Positions 62,758 through 64,000 of a stretch of DNA of 64,000 bases are shown here, in pieces. Under the pieces are notes generated by a model. That model was not told where the DNA came from, made no database searches, and saw only the letters and a list, made by a program, of their open reading frames with translations. How positions within the stretch are numbered: position 1 is the first letter of the stretch; each line of letters opens with the position of its first letter. The stretch is from positions 1,426,001 through 1,490,000 of the forward strand of contig NZ_PTJC01000005.1 in NCBI RefSeq assembly GCF_002934605.1, given 5' to 3'. Source of the DNA: Neolewinella xylanilytica. GTDB taxonomy: Bacteria > Bacteroidota > Bacteroidia > Chitinophagales > Saprospiraceae. The translations under genes were made by a program, and so were the position numbers.

Positions 62758-62810
62758 ACATCGTAGGCCCGACGCACGGTTAGGGAAGTACCAACAGTAA
62801 AGCTATTTCC

Positions 62811-64000
62811 ATGACCATCCAGCGCTTCCACGACGAGATCAACGACCAGTATTCCTACCTCATCATTGAGCAAAAGGAAGCTATCGTAGTAGATCCCAGC
62901 CGTAATGCCCAACGCTACTTAGCATACCTCAACGAACACCAACTCAAACTCGTGGGTATCGCCCTCACCCACCGCCCCGGCTCTTTCGCCAGCGGATGGG
63001 CGGAATTGCGCGAGAAAACCCGGGCTACGGTTATCGGAGCCAGTTCCTACCGCTTTCACGGGGAAGGGCATTACCTCCACGCCGGCCGCGCTACCATGTT
63101 CCCCTTCGGTGATGGCAGTCACCTGCAGACGCAGCCGACGCCGGGCTTTACGGCAGACAGTATCTGCCTGCTGGCCATGGATAGCGACGGGAAGGTGCAG
63201 GGCATCTTTACCGGCGGCGCGCTGCTTTACGACGGCGTGGGCTACCCCCTGCCGCGCCCCGAAGACAAAAACCCGCTCCACGGCCGAAAGACCTACGTAA
63301 AGGAGATGTACGAATCCTTGACGAAGCACATCAGCGGTTTTGCCCCGAAGGCTAACATCTATGCCGGTTTCGGAGAAGCGGCCCACTTCAGTAAAATGGC
63401 CGAGAGTCGGCACGCCCAGTTTAACCTCACGGAGGCGAAGGAGGAAAGTCCCGTCCTCAACCAGAAGGACGAAAATGCCTTCGAACGGTACGTGTTAGCG
63501 GATTATCCCTTCGTACCCGCCTACGTACAGGGCTGCCTGGAGAAGAACCCGAACGGCTACCAAAGCTGGGCCAAAGCGCTTTATCCCTTCCGGGAACTGT
63601 TGACGGAAGAACACCGGGGGGAAGCCCTCAAGTTGCCGGGAGATATGGCACCTGCGTCCCCGCAAAACCTATTACTCGACGGCGAGGAAGTGCTCGTTAT
63701 CGATACGCGGCATGCCGCAGACTTTACCGCCGGTCACCAACCCGGGGCCTTGAATATCCAGGCCGACGGACCCTTTGCCTTAGCGCTCGGGTCGGTGGTT
63801 AAGCCGGGGGAGGTATTCCACGTGATCATCGACGAGGAGGAGAAAACCTTCGGCATCGCGGAAAGCATCGCCAAGATCGGCTACGACGAGCAACTGCAGG
63901 GAGCGAGTAAATGGTCGGACGCCCACGACACGGTGCTGCCTAAGCCACTGAACCTCGACGACTTCAAAGCCAACCACGTGGGGCATTACACCATCGTCGA
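62811..64000 (+). CDS. Metallo-beta-lactamase/rhodanese protein lacking metal ligands (3'-incomplete)
   Basis: Open from ATG 62811 to the window end (396 codons, no stop). The layout follows persulfide-dioxygenase-like MBL-rhodanese proteins: 'YSYLIIEQKEAIVVDPSRNA' (first strands), then an MBL core and a rhodanese-like domain from about 300 ('LVIDTRHAADFTAGHQPGAL'). Every place where MBL metal ligands are expected is changed. The HxHxDH loop reads THRPGSF (53-59). The second His region reads PTPGFTADS, with Phe113. The GD strand reads FTGGALLYDG. The last His region reads YAGFGEAAH, with Phe187. The rhodanese loop has Asp where Cys is expected. It is therefore probably non-catalytic, or has a new function. 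Confidence 0.78.
   Translation, partial: MTIQRFHDEINDQYSYLIIEQKEAIVVDPSRNAQRYLAYLNEHQLKLVGIALTHRPGSFASGWAELREKTRATVIGASSYRFHGEGHYLHAGRATMFPFGDGSHLQTQPTPGFTADSICLLAMDSDGKVQGIFTGGALLYDGVGYPLPRPEDKNPLHGRKTYVKEMYESLTKHISGFAPKANIYAGFGEAAHFSKMAESRHAQFNLTEAKEESPVLNQKDENAFERYVLADYPFVPAYVQGCLEKNPNGYQSWAKALYPFRELLTEEHRGEALKLPGDMAPASPQNLLLDGEEVLVIDTRHAADFTAGHQPGALNIQADGPFALALGSVVKPGEVFHVIIDEEEKTFGIAESIAKIGYDEQLQGASKWSDAHDTVLPKPLNLDDFKANHVGHYTIV

Noticed and set aside
1-64000. tRNA, rRNA, riboswitch, transposase or integrase genes
   Set aside because: I looked for T-loop-like GGTTCGAATCC sequences, conserved riboswitch cores and transposase/integrase motifs by eye and found none. A tRNAscan/Infernal run would settle the RNA part.

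Overview
The window is chromosomal DNA from a GC-rich member of the Bacteroidota, most likely a marine Lewinella/Neolewinella-type Saprospiraceae (Lewinellaceae). Supporting signs are several secreted proteins with type IX secretion (T9SS) type A C-terminal sorting domains, a SusC/SusD pair, LytS/LytTR regulation, a bacterial alpha-2-macroglobulin, lipoproteins with Bacteroidota-style lipoboxes, starts without clear Shine-Dalgarno sequences, and TAnnTTTG-type -7 promoter boxes. I saw no tRNA, rRNA, CRISPR array, transposase or phage gene. The genus is an inference from gene content.

Layout. 1-2.9 kb: end of a PQQ-type sugar dehydrogenase, an M50-CBS membrane protease, then about 1.4 kb of AT-richer DNA with no convincing gene. 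3-8.7 kb: a large secreted choice-of-anchor-I/5'-nucleotidase fusion, divergent from an LpxH-like phosphoesterase plus glycosyltransferase operon. 8.8-13.4 kb: divergent secreted GH29 fucosidase and GH43-like protein, a small glycan-degrading locus. 13.5-19 kb: small metabolic and hypothetical genes, and a SemiSWEET-HAD fusion divergent from a DeoR regulator across a TTGCAAAT operator array. 19.2-25.6 kb: inorganic pyrophosphatase, two paralogous lipoproteins flanking a T9SS serine hydrolase, a barrel protein and hypotheticals. 25.8-32.6 kb: T9SS metalloprotease-like protein, SusC, SusD and a GlcG-like protein. 32.6-38.3 kb: complete RND efflux operon (adaptor, pump, outer-membrane factor) on the minus strand. 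38.6-46.4 kb: secreted RidA-like lipoprotein, T9SS/SUMF1 pair, a membrane PD-(D/E)XK-like protein divergent from comM, an OmpA protein and a DUF4385 protein. 46.4-54.3 kb: argE-like deacetylase, serine hydrolase, SPL-type radical SAM protein, CBS protein, tocopherol-cyclase-like protein and a 5'-truncated T9SS protein. 54.4-64 kb: a 1991-residue alpha-2-macroglobulin, a LytS/LytTR two-component pair, a small zinc-finger-like membrane protein, and a metallo-beta-lactamase/rhodanese protein whose metal ligands are all replaced.

The coherent gene groups are envelope and secretion functions: efflux, SusCD uptake, T9SS cargo, glycan hydrolases, lipid A and glycosyl transfer, and the protease-trapping macroglobulin.

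The least explained signals are two short dispersed repeat families. One is a GC-rich element around CGGAGCGC, in intergenic DNA and also inside genes. The other is a GACTAAAAG repeat at gene 3' ends. The SemiSWEET-HAD fusion, the membrane nuclease-like protein beside comM and the ligand-less MBL-rhodanese protein are the most unusual proteins. All family assignments come from reading motifs by eye, without a database search.
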